A program made the translations under genes and the position numbers. From Paramecium sonneborni (Eukaryota; Ciliophora; Oligohymenophorea; Peniculida; Parameciidae), in assembly GCA_905182985.1 (NCBI GenBank), contig CAJJDN010000147.1, positions 124,001 to 188,000 on the forward strand: a stretch of DNA of 64,000 nucleotides, in the 5' to 3' direction. A model generated the notes under the pieces. It had not been told where the DNA came from. It did not search any database and saw only the letters and a program-made list of their open reading frames with translations. This document shows positions 23,032 through 35,776 of the stretch, in pieces. Positions within the stretch are counted from its first letter, which is position 1, and every line of letters starts with the position of its first letter.

Positions 23032-24645
23032 TGATTTCACTGAGCATCATTAAAAATTATTACTAGAACGTTTCCCCTACACAACAAAAGATTTTTAACT
23101 GAAAGAGATTCCTATAGTTAACATAGATAAAGGTTTTTTTGTAGATCCATTCAAGACAATAGATGAACTATATTCAAAAGGGTTTGAAAAATTCGGAATA
23201 GTAAAATTGATTGTTCCTCAAGATTTGATTGTTCCAAATAAGAAATTCTTTTCTCTTTTGGAGTCAAAGCTTAAGGGTAAGAGAATATAAACTCGTATCT
23301 AAACACTAAATACCTAAAGAGCTGGCGAAGTATTTTAATTTATTTTAGGATAGATATTTGGTTCAAACACTCTAGGATTTACTATTCAAGAGTATATGAA
23401 TCTTGCTAATAAGTTTGAGTGTAATCATAGATTATAAGGATTGAGAGAAGTTTCGAATTAGATTCGATAGAATGAAATAGAGTTCTGGTCAATTATTGAT
23501 CATCCAACTAGATTTGATGATATAGAAGTGGAGTATGCAGCTGATCTTTTAGCAACTAAATATGCCACTGGATTTTAAGAAGGTTAGTTAGGAAATCTAA
23601 GTGGAATAAACAAAAATAGGAATTCAATATTTTAAGTTCTTCAAGAAAAGAATGAAATGAGTGGAATATCAGTTCCTTGGTTATACTTAGGAATGAAATA
23701 TGCTAATTTCTGTTGGCATAAGGAAGATCTTAATTTAAATTCAATGAATTATATGCATGCTGGTGCTGCTAAGACATGGTACTTTATTTGATTATAAAAA
23801 TTATCACTTAGGTATGCTATACCACCTAGTTACAGTGATAAGTTTCTACAATACTTCAATAAAACCTATGAGAATGAAAGGAAGTCTAACCCTCGTTTAT
23901 TGTACGATATCACTTGTTAAATTTCACCTGTAGAATTGATTGAGAATGGAATACCAATTCTAAGAACTGATTAATAACCAGGAGAACTAATTTTAACTTT
24001 AGGAGCAACCTACCATGCAGGTTTTTCTCATGGTATTTTATTTAAATAATAATTAGGACTCAATTGTAGTGAAGCAGTCAACGTAGCTCCAACTTAATGG
24101 CTTAAAGAATTTGATAAAGCCACTACAGAATACCGTATGGATGGAAACTTAAAGAAGGTAATCTCTATAATCATTATTTATATTTAGGTAAGTTTCCCTC
24201 TAGAGTGGTTACTTTGCAAAGTTGTCTTGATGGCTGAAGAAGTCAAGTTCACTAAATAATCATGGTTAAAGGTATAATAGAATTTTAATTACATCTTAGA
24301 TATTTGAGAAATTCAAACAAATGATGGATTCAGAAATTAGTAATCGTAATTGCATTCTAACTCTTTACGATAATGTTAAAACAGTTGAATTTGTTAATAA
24401 GTAGGAAAAATATGATAGAAGTGTATGTAAAATCTGTTCCAATTATATGTTCTTAAGTTACATTTTTTGTGGGAAGTAATAAATTCTAATATTTTGTAAG
24501 ATGTATAAAGAAAGGATGTATTTGTCACTAAAGCATTTGTGCTTGTTCCAATCCGTAAATATCACTATATATTCGATACAACAATTAGGAACTACAAATG
24601 ATGCTTACAACGTTAGAGTCTAAACTCAAAACAACGGGGTCGTGA
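22979..24645 (+). CDS. JmjC-domain histone demethylase (KDM4/KDM5-like)
   Basis: 508 aa with five introns (24-33 nt; one ends TAAG). A JmjN-like segment (NIDKGFFVDPFKTIDELYSK) is followed by the JmjC core VPWLYLGMKYANFCWHKEDL, MNYMHAGAAKTWYAIPP and TYHAGFSHGLNCSEAVN. The Fe(II) ligands H-x-E (WHKE) and the distal His (FSHG), and the Lys of KTWY for 2-oxoglutarate, are all present. A cysteine cluster (CKICSNYM, CGKCIKKGCICHQSICAC) gives a C5HC2-type zinc finger near the C-terminus. I see no PHD, ARID or Tudor domain. Expected to demethylate histone lysines in the nucleus. The start at 22979 is chosen because the upstream frame is closed. Confidence 0.88.
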
Positions 24646-24720
24646 TTAAAATACTTTATTATATTATATATTTTAACAGAAAATGTTGAATAAAAATTAA
24701 CAATAAAATAAATAACTAAT

Positions 24721-26074
24721 ATGTCTGATATTGAATTCACCTCTCAAGAGAACACTCTCGAACTGCCTAAATTTGAAGAATGCCTTCCTGATTTTAAACT
24801 TGAACCTCGCAAAGAACTTAAGTATGAAATTAAACATGAACCGAAATCTTCATTTGGTCAATCATCCAAAGATCTTATTGAATAATATAAAAGTAAATTC
24901 AATGCCTTTAAATAATTGGCTGAAGAATAACCTTTAACTATGGAACCATCTGTTATTGAAAAATCAGAAAAATCTGATATTTGGAGAAGTGATGCTGAAA
25001 TTCTCAAATCTCCTAAAGAATGGGATTGGAATATTTTAGGATCCAAAAAGGCTTCAAACACAAATAATCAAATTTAATTTGATACTCGTGTACCAGATCC
25101 AATAGCTTGTGAATAAGAACACAAAGCTTAAATTGCTTAACATAGATAAATGATATTAGGTGTATTAGATCAAAGAATTGAATCTAATTCTAAATTGCCA
25201 TCAACTCATTAACCTTAAAAACCAGTAGCTGTTGAATAAAATTCCAATTATTAAAATATATTGGAAAAATTCAGAAGTGCTTCATCATTAGATGATCTAA
25301 CATCCTTCTTTAATACTGTTTAATAAAGAAAAGTCGTAGAATAAGCTGCTCCTCAATAATAATAATAATAAGATGATGTGTTTTCTAATATTGATATAAG
25401 AAGAAATAAGAAAGCTGAAACCTATAAAACACCTAATAAATCATAGGAAGAGATGTTTGAATATGGTTCAGGGAATAGAACTACTTCATTTTTCTAAAAA
25501 AAGGCTTCAGCATAAAAACCTCTACTTTAAAGTCCCAATTTAGGTAATCAATTCAATTATAGATCTGATTAATCAGTGACATCTAAAGTTACTTAAAATA
25601 TGAACTTTTAGGTGGATGTAAAAGATCACAGTAAAACTAATAAGAGAAAAGAGGAACTTCAAAGTTTCATGGGTAAATTAGGATTAGGTAAATATGATAC
25701 TCCAAAAGTGGTGATAAATTTGGAGAGTAATATTTAGAGTAGTAGTAGTAGTAAGATATTTATATATATATTTAAAAGATTCCACAATAGATAGAATGAG
25801 ATAATATGTAAATGGAACCCCAATGAGTGCAAGAAAGAGTGGAGGAGGAGGAGGATTAAGTGATTTAATAAATGAACGCTCTTTAAATACGACAACATTT
25901 AAATAGTAAATAAAATCATATCACAAATCTGGATCCAAACCAGATTGTTAAGGTAGATTGAGTGCTGATAACCAAAATTTAGCAGATTAATCCCTTAAAA
26001 ATTTACATCTAAAATTGGTTCATTAACAGAAAAATGGAATAGGAAATTCTGGATTAAAATTTGCCAGATGTTGA
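24721..26074 (+). CDS. Uncharacterised low-complexity protein
   Basis: 441 aa with one 28-nt intron near 25760. Begins MSDIEFTSQENTLELPKFEE. Mostly polar: Q run (QQQQQQ at ~215), S run beside the intron and a GGGGG run near residue 360. Compact conserved-looking patches are IWRSDAEILKSPKEWDWNIL and ELQSFMGKLGLGKYDTPKV. No membrane segment or recognised domain. The composition suits a disordered regulatory or RNA-associated protein, but that is a guess. Confidence 0.7.
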
Positions 26075-26128
26075 TTTATATACTTTATATAACGAATTAT
26101 AGCTAAATATATAGATATGTAATTAAAG

Positions 26129-26884
26129 TCAACAGCAAAGATCTTCTTGTTTTTTCTTTTCTTATTATTACTACTGTTATCTATTTTGAAGTCTAAGATT
26201 TGATGTTTTTCTGACTACTGCTCTTGTATTGTGAAGTTCTCGATTTAGTATATTTTTTGTGATGTGAGTAAATGCTGCTTCAATGTTGATTGAAGATTTG
26301 GCACTAGTCTCATAAAATGGAATTTAATAGAGTCTTGCTAAAATTATTATTAAAATAGAGGATTACATAATTCTAAACCTTCTTCATAAGATACTTCTCT
26401 TCGTTCTGTTATATCTGCCTTATTACCAACTAATAATCTGTTTACTGATTCAGAGGCATATCTCGAATATTAAAATAAACTACTTATCTATTTCTGCCAT
26501 CCAAGTTTTAACATTTTCAAAGGACTCTCTGTCTGTTATATCATAAACAATAATAATTCCTTAAGCTCCTCTATAATAACTACATGTTATAGTTCTGAAT
26601 CGATCTTAACCTGCAGTATCCCACTAAGATAATATAATTATTTACAATTTGCAGTTTAACATTATGTTCTCCTAAAGCAATGGTTTTTGTTTTGAAGTCT
26701 ACTCCTATAGTGTTGTAGAAGTTGTTTGTGAATTGATTTTCCTAAGAATTATAAGAAATAATACAGAATAACGCATAAGCATACATGATTTGCCTACACC
26801 AGAATTTCCAATTAATAAAACTTTGAATAGGAAATGACTAAAGAAATTATAAAAGAATTCTTACTAATCAGAGTTGGAGTTCAT
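26129..26884 (-). CDS. Rab-family small GTPase (Rab1/Rab8-like)
   Basis: 210 aa from six exons (introns 27, 23, 22, 22, 29 nt). N-terminus MNSNSDYHFLFKVLLIGNSG leads into P-loop GNSGVGKS, effector region NTIGVDFKTKTI, WDTAGQDRFRTIT, guanine-specificity NKAD and ETSAK. The C-terminus ends in CC, the double-geranylgeranylation signal. RabF motifs (IGVDFK, WDTAGQDRFR, YYRGAQG) place it in the exocytic Rab1/8/10/13 group, controlling ER-Golgi or post-Golgi vesicle traffic. NKxD is NKAD and all nucleotide-binding residues are kept. Confidence 0.95.
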
Positions 26885-26930
26885 TTGTATTTCAAATATT
26901 TATTTATTACGGTTAATAATTAAATAAATA
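26885..26930. promoter_or_regulatory. 46-bp divergent promoter
   Basis: Only 46 bp separate the ATG of the Rab gene (minus) from the ATG of the dehydrogenase gene (plus), so both promoters and 5' UTRs must fit here or overlap coding sequence. It is rich in TAAATAAATA-type sequence. No specific factor site is recognised. Confidence 0.5.
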
Positions 26931-27858
26931 ATGCGTAAATTTATTTCAGCATATGGATTTAGTAACACAATTGGATTCATTGGTTTAGGCAATATGGGAG
27001 TAATAATGAATAATATATGATCAATAGATTGGTATGGCTCATAATCTAGCTAAAACTAGAATAGTATATGCATATGATGCTAGTCCTTAATGGTAATCAA
27101 AGATTGAATCAGCAAATATTAAACCTGTGTCTTAGATAGCAGATGTAGCTGCAAATGCAGATACAATAATAACTATGTTACCAAATGACAAGATAGTGAA
27201 AAGTGTTGCTTAAGAAATCTTTAGAAAATAAAATAAGACATTAATTGATTCATCGACAATATCACCCTATGCTTCATATGATTTAGCTAAGATGGCATAA
27301 GATACTAAAAATATTTATACAGATGCTCCTGTTTCAGGTGGTGTTGGTGGTGCTAAATTAGGAACATTAACATTTATGGTTGGAGCAGACAAAGAATTAT
27401 ATGATAAAGTATCTCCAATATTAAAAGAAATGGGGAAAAACATCTTCCATTGTGGAAAGATTGGAGGTGGACAAATAGCTAAAATGTGTAATAACATGGC
27501 TTTAGCTATCTAAATGATTAGCGTTGCAGAAGCTTTAGCTTTAGGAAAGAATATGGGAATGGATCCATCTATGTTAAGTTCTATTATGTCTGTCAGTTCT
27601 TCAAGATGTTGGTCTGTAGATACTTATAATCCAGCACCTGGAGTTATGCCTAATGTTCCTAGTTCCAAAGATTATGATGGAGGTTTCATGGTTGAATTGA
27701 TGCTCAAAGATCTTGGAATTGCTATTGAAGCATCTAAAAAGAGTGGAACTGATACATAACTTGGATAACATGCTTAGCAAATCTATAATAAATTAAATGA
27801 ACATTTTGCTAAAAAAGATTTTGCGATTGTTTACTAAGAATTAACAAAAAGTAAATGA
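26931..27858 (+). CDS. HIBADH: 3-hydroxyisobutyrate dehydrogenase
   Basis: 299 aa with one 28-nt intron placed inside the nucleotide-binding motif. GFIGLGNMGIGMA is the Rossmann dinucleotide site, followed by TDAPVSGGVGGAKLGTLTFM (the DAPVSGG substrate motif), GGGQIAKMCNNMALAI with the catalytic Lys in KMCNN, and KDYDGGFMVELMLKDLGIA. The N-terminus (MRKFISAYGFSN) is short and basic, possibly a mitochondrial leader. The enzyme oxidises 3-hydroxyisobutyrate to methylmalonate semialdehyde with NAD+ in valine breakdown. Length and motifs are normal. Confidence 0.96.
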
Positions 27859-27896
27859 TATTAAAATAAATTATACAATACATATGTTTAACTGAA

Positions 27897-30357
27897 TCAT
27901 AAATCGTCTCTTTTATCATCATTGACGGTTTCCCATTTAGCATCATCAGTATTTACTTTTTCCCATTTAGTTCCGTCATCACTTTGAGGTGCTTCTGATG
28001 TTTCTGGTTCTTCTTCAATTTCTACCTCAAATTCTTTGATTGGAGCATCTCTATCAATTCCCAAAGCAGAATTAAATAATTTATAAAATCTACTAGCGAA
28101 TTTTTCAGGATTAGGAATAGAATAACCTAAAATATATACAACAAAATACCTGAATTAACTAAAGCAGCTTCATATAATACTCTGGCCATTTCTTCAGTTT
28201 CTTAATCAGGATCATCTTTCACTCTTTAAAGTAATTCTTGAATGGCTTAATGATTTGGGTTTATTTCAACAATCTTCTTACCAAATTAATGAGAACCGGA
28301 TTTACTTGAATAAGCCTAAGCCTTAGAAATTCTTTCCATATTGGCTGAATAACCTGATTCAGATGATACAACAATGATTGGATCATCAATTAATCTTTGT
28401 GAAATAATAACAGAATCAACACTTTCTGATAATAATTTTCTCCACCAATCAGTCAATGGCTAGAAAACCTTCTTTAATGCTTTTTATTTTTTTCTTTATT
28501 CATCATTGTCTTCAGGTTATTTGAAATCACCTTTTCCAACATTAACTAATTTCTTTTATTTATATTCATTCAAATGTTAAAATGTGAATTCATCAACTGG
28601 GTCGTCTAACAATAAAACTTCATATCCTTTTTTGAGTAATCCTTAAATGATAGGTGAAGCCAATAATTATTCTTTGTTTTCACCAGCTAAATAATAGATT
28701 GAATCTTATCCTGGTTTAGCTCTCTCAATGTAATCATCAAATGATGTCAATTCAGTTGAGTTTTTGCTTGAGTACCATCTAAAATTATACTTTAAATAAT
28801 GAAATACCTTGTTAATTCAGCCAATTTCTATCTATTAGAAGAATCTTCAATAACACCCAATTTAATGTTTTTTCCATACTCTTTCCAAAATTCATTATAT
28901 TCATCAATTTTCTTCTTTCTTTTTTCATCTTTTAATCTTTATTGTTCTTCAGGTGTAGTTTCTGCCATATTTTCATCTTCTTCTCCTTCTTCTGAATCTT
29001 CTTCATCTTCTTCATCATAAGATGCTGAATCTTAGAATAATTCTAATATCTTCTTAACAATCTTTCTACTAATAACTTTTAACATTTTAAGTTATTAAAG
29101 TGTTTCTCTATTAACATTTAATGGTAATTCATCTGAATCTATAACACCTTTAACAAAACTCAAATATCTTGGTAGAATATCTTCGAATTCTTCACTAATC
29201 AGCACTCTTCTAACATATAATTTCAAATTTGTAGTCTATTTACCATAATAATTATCAAACATATCACTAGGTGCTCTCTTTGGAATATAAATTAAAGATG
29301 TAAATTCAACTTCTCCTTCAGCTTTGAAATGTACCCAATTAAATGGATCTTCACCAGAATTCTTAGATAAGACTTTATAGAATTTCTTATAATCATCATC
29401 AGATATCTCTTCTTTTGGTCTCAACCATATTGCTTTATTCTCATTTATTTAAACCCATTCTGCTACTTTCTCTTTTATTGTTTTTGTTGCTTTCTTCTTT
29501 GTATCTGCATCATCATCATCATCATCTTTTACTTTAACTTCATCATCATCTGTATTCTCTTATTATTATTAATCATCTTATTATTATTATTCACTATCAT
29601 CTTCAACCTATTTTGAGATCTCTCTTGTCACCTTCAAATAAATTGGGAAATTAATAAATTCTGAATATTTCTTTATCAATTCCTTTATTGTACTTTCTTC
29701 TGCAAATTCTACAGCATCTTATTTCAAATGAATTGTGACTTATGTACCACGACCTAAAGTATTTCCTCTGGGATCTTTAGATACTGCAAATGAATGAGCT
29801 GCCTATGATTCCCATATATATTAATCATCATCTGTATTTTTTGATGCAACTGAAACCTTTTAACCTGCCAAAAAACATGAATAAAAACCAACACCAAATT
29901 AACCAATCAAATTTACATTACCTCCTTTTATTGCTTCAATAAATTAAGTTGTTCCTGATTTTGCTATTGTACCCAAATTTGATATTAAATCATTCTTAGT
30001 CATACCAATACCACTATCTGTTACAGAAACTGTCTTCTCTTCTGTGTTTATCTCTATTCTTATTGCTAATTCTGTTTTCTCACCCAATATCTCTGGATTC
30101 TTTACACTCAAAAATCGAATTTTATCAAGTGCATCTGCTGCATTTGATATTAACTCTCTCAGAAATATTTCCTTTTAAGTATAAAGAGAATTTATCAAAA
30201 TATCCATCAATCTTCCTGTTTCTGCTTGAAACTCATGTGTTTCTTAAGATTATTCCAAAACCTTTCTTTACTCTTCTGTCAAATCTTGAGTCATCACCTA
30301 AACCCCAGACAACATAAACAGTAGCAATAACCCTAAGGCCTTCTATTTTATTTGCAT
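27897..30357 (-). CDS. HSP90B1: Endoplasmic reticulum Hsp90 (GRP94/endoplasmin)
   Basis: 802 aa with introns of 29 and 23 nt. Start at ATG 30355-30357 gives a signal peptide ([20 protein letters not shown]). The N-terminal ATPase has [29 protein letters not shown] and GQFGVGFYS. An acidic D/Q/E linker with DDDDDD follows, then the middle domain (NRETLQQLKMLKV) and the C-terminal dimer domain. It ends KRDDL, a variant of the KDEL retrieval signal, placing it in the ER lumen. All ATP-binding residues are visible. It folds secretory and surface proteins; ciliates export much surface antigen. The acidic insert [10 protein letters not shown] region is also present. Confidence 0.96.
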
Positions 30358-30486
30358 TAAAAATATTTATGATTCTCCGCAAGAATTCCATTAACATATA
30401 TATAATAACACGTGTTTCCACACATTCTAGAAATTAATTTATAAATAGCCCGTCAAACATATTATACATTATTGAGTTTAATTCAA

Positions 30487-31452
30487 ATGATCACTATTAA
30501 ATTTAATATTGATGGTAGAGTCATAACGAGTCCATTTTTAAGGTTTGTTAGGAGCTACTGCTTCTCTCATATCTACACTTGCTGTCTAACCTTTAGAGGT
30601 TATTAAAATGGTCATGATTGTTAAATCCAACGCGAACAATTATAGATTAACAAGTGCATATGGATCAGTTGAATACATACTTATAAATGAAGGCTTGAAT
30701 GGATTTTATCGCGGCTTGCGTAGATTTTTTAAGCTTTACATAAGGCCCTGCATTAGTCAGAAATATGAGCGCTGGTTTCCTATATTTTCAAATGTTATCC
30801 TATGTTACAAGTGAAAACCGAAATGTCTCTTAAGACTTTCTTGCATCATTTTTTGCTAGAGGGTATAAATTAGATGTTATATGAAAGGGTTTCCAATTTT
30901 ATTACAAATCCGATTTTACTTATAGAAACCCGGGCTGAAGTTCCTGGATATTAATACACTTCTTTATGGAAGACTGCAAATACTATTGCTAAATAAGAAG
31001 GACTGATGAGCTTCTTTAAAGGAGGACTTACATGCTCAATTAAAGACAGTCTATTTGCAGGAGTATTGATTTAACATAAAGATTAGATCTATTATGTTGT
31101 TTATAGAAAAATGCATGAAATATTGTTAACTGCTGATTCTGGCTTTTCACCTTCAGTAACTTTTCTTTCTGGAATGATTGCAGGTCTTGTTGGTACTTGT
31201 GCAAGTCATCCCTTTGAAATTCTAAGAGCCAGATTATAAACTAATTATTATCATGATTAAATGACTATCATGCAAAGATTTAAAAGTACATATTAAAATG
31301 AAGGATTTAATGGGTTAGTTATTGTTACTATTTTTAGATTCACTAAAGGTCTTACTCCTAGATTGGTTAGAAAACCTTTGGCAAATTCAATTTCATTTCT
31401 TCTTGTAGAACATTTGAATCACATTTTCTATGGTACTTAATTTCACTTTTGA
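30487..31452 (+). CDS. Mitochondrial carrier (SLC25A38-like)
   Basis: 287 aa with four introns (28, 25, 25, 24 nt). Repeat signatures are QPLEVIKM, NPILLIETR and HPFEILRARLQ, with six predicted helices. The middle block (GYQYTSLWKTANTIAKQEGL then FFKGGLTCSIKDSLFAGV) resembles the SLC25A38/Hem25 branch that imports glycine for heme synthesis, but P-x-D in the second repeat is altered (PILLIE) and the substrate is uncertain. The last intron (31314-31337) begins GTT, not GTA, yet its removal restores GFTKGLTPRLVRKPLANS exactly. Confidence 0.85.
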
Positions 31453-31738
31453 TTCTAAATTTTTATTTAATCACTTTAAAAAAGATTAAATATTTTCTAA
31501 AGATGATAAATGAATACAAGGGTTATTAATTCAATTTTTCCAATATATTTCTTCTATTTTTGAAAAGTTTTATAATTTATCGAATAAGAATAGAAAATTT
31601 TCAAAATTAGTCCAAAAATAGAATAGATAAAATTAAATTAATAATTAATATAATTTTATTCTATAAATTAATATAAAAATTGAATGAAATACGTAAGTAT
31701 TTCAATAAATATACTTATTTAAACTTATTTAAAATATT

Positions 31739-32837
31739 TCACCTATTAAATTCACATATTCCTTCTCCAATTTAATAACTAGTACTAAAAAAGAATCGAT
31801 TATCATCATATTAATCATTAACAATTCCTGAAACTTCTCCATATATTTTGATAGTTTAGACAGTATCATATAGAGAGCTATATAATTAATAGATACATAT
31901 TTTACGTATTCAAGATATGAAAATAAGAATATGATTCAGCGATAAATAAATGTGATCCATTTCTTTAGTAGGTAATATTATATATAGGTAAATCTGATCC
32001 AACAAATTATTGTATTGGATGCTTTGGATAACGTAAATCATAAATAACACATGATCCATCTTCACTAGAAGAAGCAAGTTCATAACTTTTGGTTGGATTA
32101 AAAGCAACAGCAAAACCAAATTCAGTATGTGGCTCTAAACTATGGATAATATCACCTGAATTAGTATCTAAAACAGTTAATCCTAGTCGATCACCAGAAA
32201 AAGCAATTTAGTTATTATCATTAAAAGTTGTAAGATTGACTGAAGCTTTATCTTCATATGAAAATATCTCTTTCAATCCATTTTAATAATCAAATATCTT
32301 AATGTATCCTTCATTATCATTTGTAATCAAAGTGTCTTTATAAAAGTGAACATGATTAATAAAAGGTCTTTTCTAATTAATAATTTCTTTATCTAATTTT
32401 CCATTATATAAATTAATCATTAAAAGTTCTCCATTCCTCCCAGCTACAGCACAAATGTTATTCACAATATCTAGTCCTATTGCATTAATTGGTATTATTG
32501 TAGAATTTGATTATAACTTAGCTAAATCATAAAATACAATCTAATTATTGTATGTATGTAATATTAGATTAGGAATGCTTCCCATAGACAGAGTATACTT
32601 TGATTAGAAGTGAGCACTCTTCATATTTTAAACATGATGAAACATTCTGAACTCAAATAATGTATCATCCTTTTTAATCTATGGAAATTAGGTTGAGAAC
32701 TTTTTAGGTTTTTTGAATTTTCTATGTCTGATGAAAATATTATGATCATAATTCTCCTTATTTAATGAATTCAATCCTTATAAATTATTTTTATCTTTAT
32801 TTATGAGCACTTATTATTGCAAGCTTTAGATTTTCAT
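31739..32837 (-). CDS. WD40-repeat protein
   Basis: 356 aa with one 28-nt intron close to the 3' end. The frame is open up to ATG 32835-32837 (MKIQSLQQQVLINKDKNN); an inner ATG at 32622 would drop the basic first 70 residues. Beta-propeller strands are weak but visible: NAIGLDIVNNICAVAGRNGE, NDNEGYIKIFDYQNG, SGDRLGLTVLDTNSGD, AVAFNPTKSYELASSSEDGS with CVIYDLR, and NITYQRNGSHLFIAES. Probably a scaffold. The specific family is not recognised. Confidence 0.8.
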
Positions 32838-32873
32838 ATAAAAAATTAATATAAATATAAATCTAAAATATAT

Positions 32874-34780
32874 TCATCTGTTTAAATTATTAAGATAATT
32901 TACTATTAGAACTTCATTTTTATAATTTTTATTAATATCAGATATAAACTGATAAAAATCTGAAAAATTATTTGGATGGCAATCATTTAGTCTTTCTAAA
33001 CAATATACTATTCTAAATAATATTATTTATATTTATTACTATAAATAATCTAGAAAATATTTTCTATTAGCATTATAGGAGAATACAGTTTTAACTTATC
33101 CAACACTTTTTAATTTTTAGAGATATTGTACATAATCTGGAGTAATATTTTATACAGGATATATAAGAGCTAAATTAAATTGTTTTATTTCCTCATCTAT
33201 TACTTAATGAATTTTATGTTATTTTTAGATTTCATGTTCAATAATTTAAATAGAATAATAAGATGGTGCACATCTATTTTAAGGTTGACATTTCTTAGCT
33301 TTTGAATGTTAGAAGAAACATTCTGCTAAACAATGAAGATAAAGCTTGAAGGCAAAAAATTCATGTCTCAAAGAATATTAAATGTTTCTAAAATGTTAAA
33401 TAAGTATTTACATAAATTAATCCAAAAACTCTAATATTTAGTTCAGAAAAAATCCTGCTTAAAATAATTAATCAGAAACTGTCAATATGTCATTTATGAA
33501 TATTAAGGGTTATCCAAAAATATGAAACTTAAGTCTGGGAGTTATTACAAAAGGTTGAGTAGGAACAGTTTTAGAAAATTAAGTTTTAGAAGAGAATTGG
33601 GGGGATTAACTCATTTAAGGTGTATTTGAAGTATTTTAAGTTGGAAATGTTGGGAATTTCTTAAACTATTTTGAATTTTGGGTTATTAATTAATTTTCAA
33701 TACTAGGATCATTAGGAGGGTTTTATTTTTACTAAATTATTTATTTTTCATCTTCTTAATCATCAAGAATTTCTTGAATAAGACTTAAAGTATAAATTTA
33801 ATAAATTACCCTGACTAATTTATAACAACATTAAATTCATCTTAAATAAGGGAATGTTTGAATAATTATTCCCAACTTATTCTTTCAACTTCTTGAAATT
33901 TGAGCATATCTTCAATTAAAAGAGCAAATTCCTCTGTCATCTAACCATGAATTAATTATTACTCCTTAGACAAATCGATTCACTTTAATAGGATTTATTT
34001 CTATATTTTTTAAATCTGCCTTGACCTAAATTATGTTGAGTACTTTATAAGGTAACCCACCAAATATTAATTCATATATTATGATTCCTAACTTTAATAT
34101 AATCTAGATATTATACTGAAAAAATATCAGCTTAATTTGAAAATTAACTATCAAAAAATAATTAAGGTGCTGCATATTTTGAAGTACATACTTTTGGAAA
34201 TTTTTATATTGTTTTTTCTATAGCTTCCAATACTCTAGCCAATCCTAAATCTGCTATCTTAGATATATTTTAATTAGAATACTTTATATACTCCATTTAA
34301 GAATAGAATATTTTAAGGTTTTAAATTTTTATGTATGATATTATTTGAATAAAGCACTTTATAACCATTTATTACTTATTTTAGTAAATTTAAAGCTTCA
34401 TTTGGAGTGAAATATTTTGACTCATTTAATTTCTTATCATTAATAATCTTTTGTAAATCGGATTCACATCTTTCCATAATCAATAAAATCCTATCATCGT
34501 TATATTCCACATATTCCATTCCTACTATATTTTTGTTTGCCTTTCCACAATTCATTATCATTTCCATTAATTTAATCTCTCCTTTTATTTTTGGATCCTA
34601 TAAGTTCTCTCTTATTAACTTTATTATTATTTATATCCATACTTTTGCACATAATTTTAATTCTGGATTAGAATTGTCTTAACATTAATAAACAATTCCA
34701 AACTGTCCTTCTCCAATTTTTCTATCCATATAAATTTCATAGGATTTAACTCTTAGTATATTATTCTCCTAATTCTTCAT
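32874..34780 (-). CDS. Ser/Thr kinase-like protein, probable pseudokinase (ULK-like)
   Basis: 594 aa with five introns (22-26 nt; four end AAG). Kinase domain at the N-terminus: glycine loop GEGQFGIV, lysine in CAK, LIMERCESDLQKII, catalytic loop IIHKNLKPQNIL, IADLGLAR and SKYAAPQLF. The catalytic HRD is HKN, so the proton-accepting Asp is Asn (codon at 34325-34327) and activity is doubtful; DFG is DLG. The other motifs look ULK/Atg1-like. The C-terminal ~300 residues are Q/P/S-rich, then a helical region with CLAECFF and KKCQPQNRCAP. A scaffold role is plausible. The start lies beside a duplicated segment (see 34562-36552). Confidence 0.82.
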
Positions 34781-35556
34781 TTTATAGAATTTTATTTAAT
34801 ATCCAAACTATTATATTTACAATTTGAATATTAACAAATTCTATTATTATATTTTACAATTTGAATATTAGCATATTTTATTATCTTTTTAGAATTACAA
34901 TTACAACATATACCATTATTACTATATTTCTAATATTAAACCCATTTAATCATTTTCTTAGCACACTCTATTAATCGCCTTACTCATATCATATACTTTA
35001 ATAAAATTAACTTTTTTAGCATCAGCATCAAGGTTTTAAACAATTAAAATCAAATATAAATAAGTATTATTTTTATATACAATAAAATGCATTAGGATTT
35101 CTTATTAATACTCTATCTATAAATTAGAAAGTTTTATGTTTGAATTTATAAGTAATTATTACTATGTCTAATCTAATTTTTTAACCCTTTAATAATTTTA
35201 TTATATTTCAAATACTCTTCAACAATTACAACTAAATTAGAAATCTTATTTATTACTTTATTTCCTAAATCTCATCCTTTTTTTTCTTCTTTATTTTAAA
35301 ATTTGATTTATCTCAATAATATGCTTTTGAAATCAAATAAATTTATTATGGCTATTTCAAATATTGCATTTAACATTCTTCATACTAAATTTCAAAGTGA
35401 TTATGCTTAGAATTCTTTAAAAAATCTATTTATTTAAATGATATCAATTTTCCTTTAATTAATATTTATCCATTTTAATTTTAATGTAAATACTGAACGG
35501 ATTGCAATCAATCTTCAATTTCCCAAATCATTTATTTATATATTATTCCAATTATT
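34562..35556. repeat. 995-bp direct duplication, copy 1
   Basis: This stretch, covering the first exon region of the kinase-like gene and its upstream sequence, is repeated at 35558-36552 with an offset of 996 bp; every line compared was identical. It ends exactly at the single N. Confidence 0.9.
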
Positions 35557-35557
35557 N
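35557..35557. other. Single N (assembly junction)
   Basis: The only ambiguous base noticed. It lies precisely between the two identical 995-bp copies, as expected if two overlapping contig ends were joined without merging. Confidence 0.95.
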
Positions 35558-35776
35558 TTCCATTAATTTAATCTCTCCTTTTATTTTTGGATCCTATAAG
35601 TTCTCTCTTATTAACTTTATTATTATTTATATCCATACTTTTGCACATAATTTTAATTCTGGATTAGAATTGTCTTAACATTAATAAACAATTCCAAACT
35701 GTCCTTCTCCAATTTTTCTATCCATATAAATTTCATAGGATTTAACTCTTAGTATATTATTCTCCTAATTCTTCAT
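35558..35776 (-). other. Duplicate 5' end of the kinase-like gene
   Basis: Repeats the start of the gene ending at 34780 (ATG at 35774-35776, glycine loop, first intron) and is cut by the N. Almost certainly not a separate gene. Confidence 0.85.
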
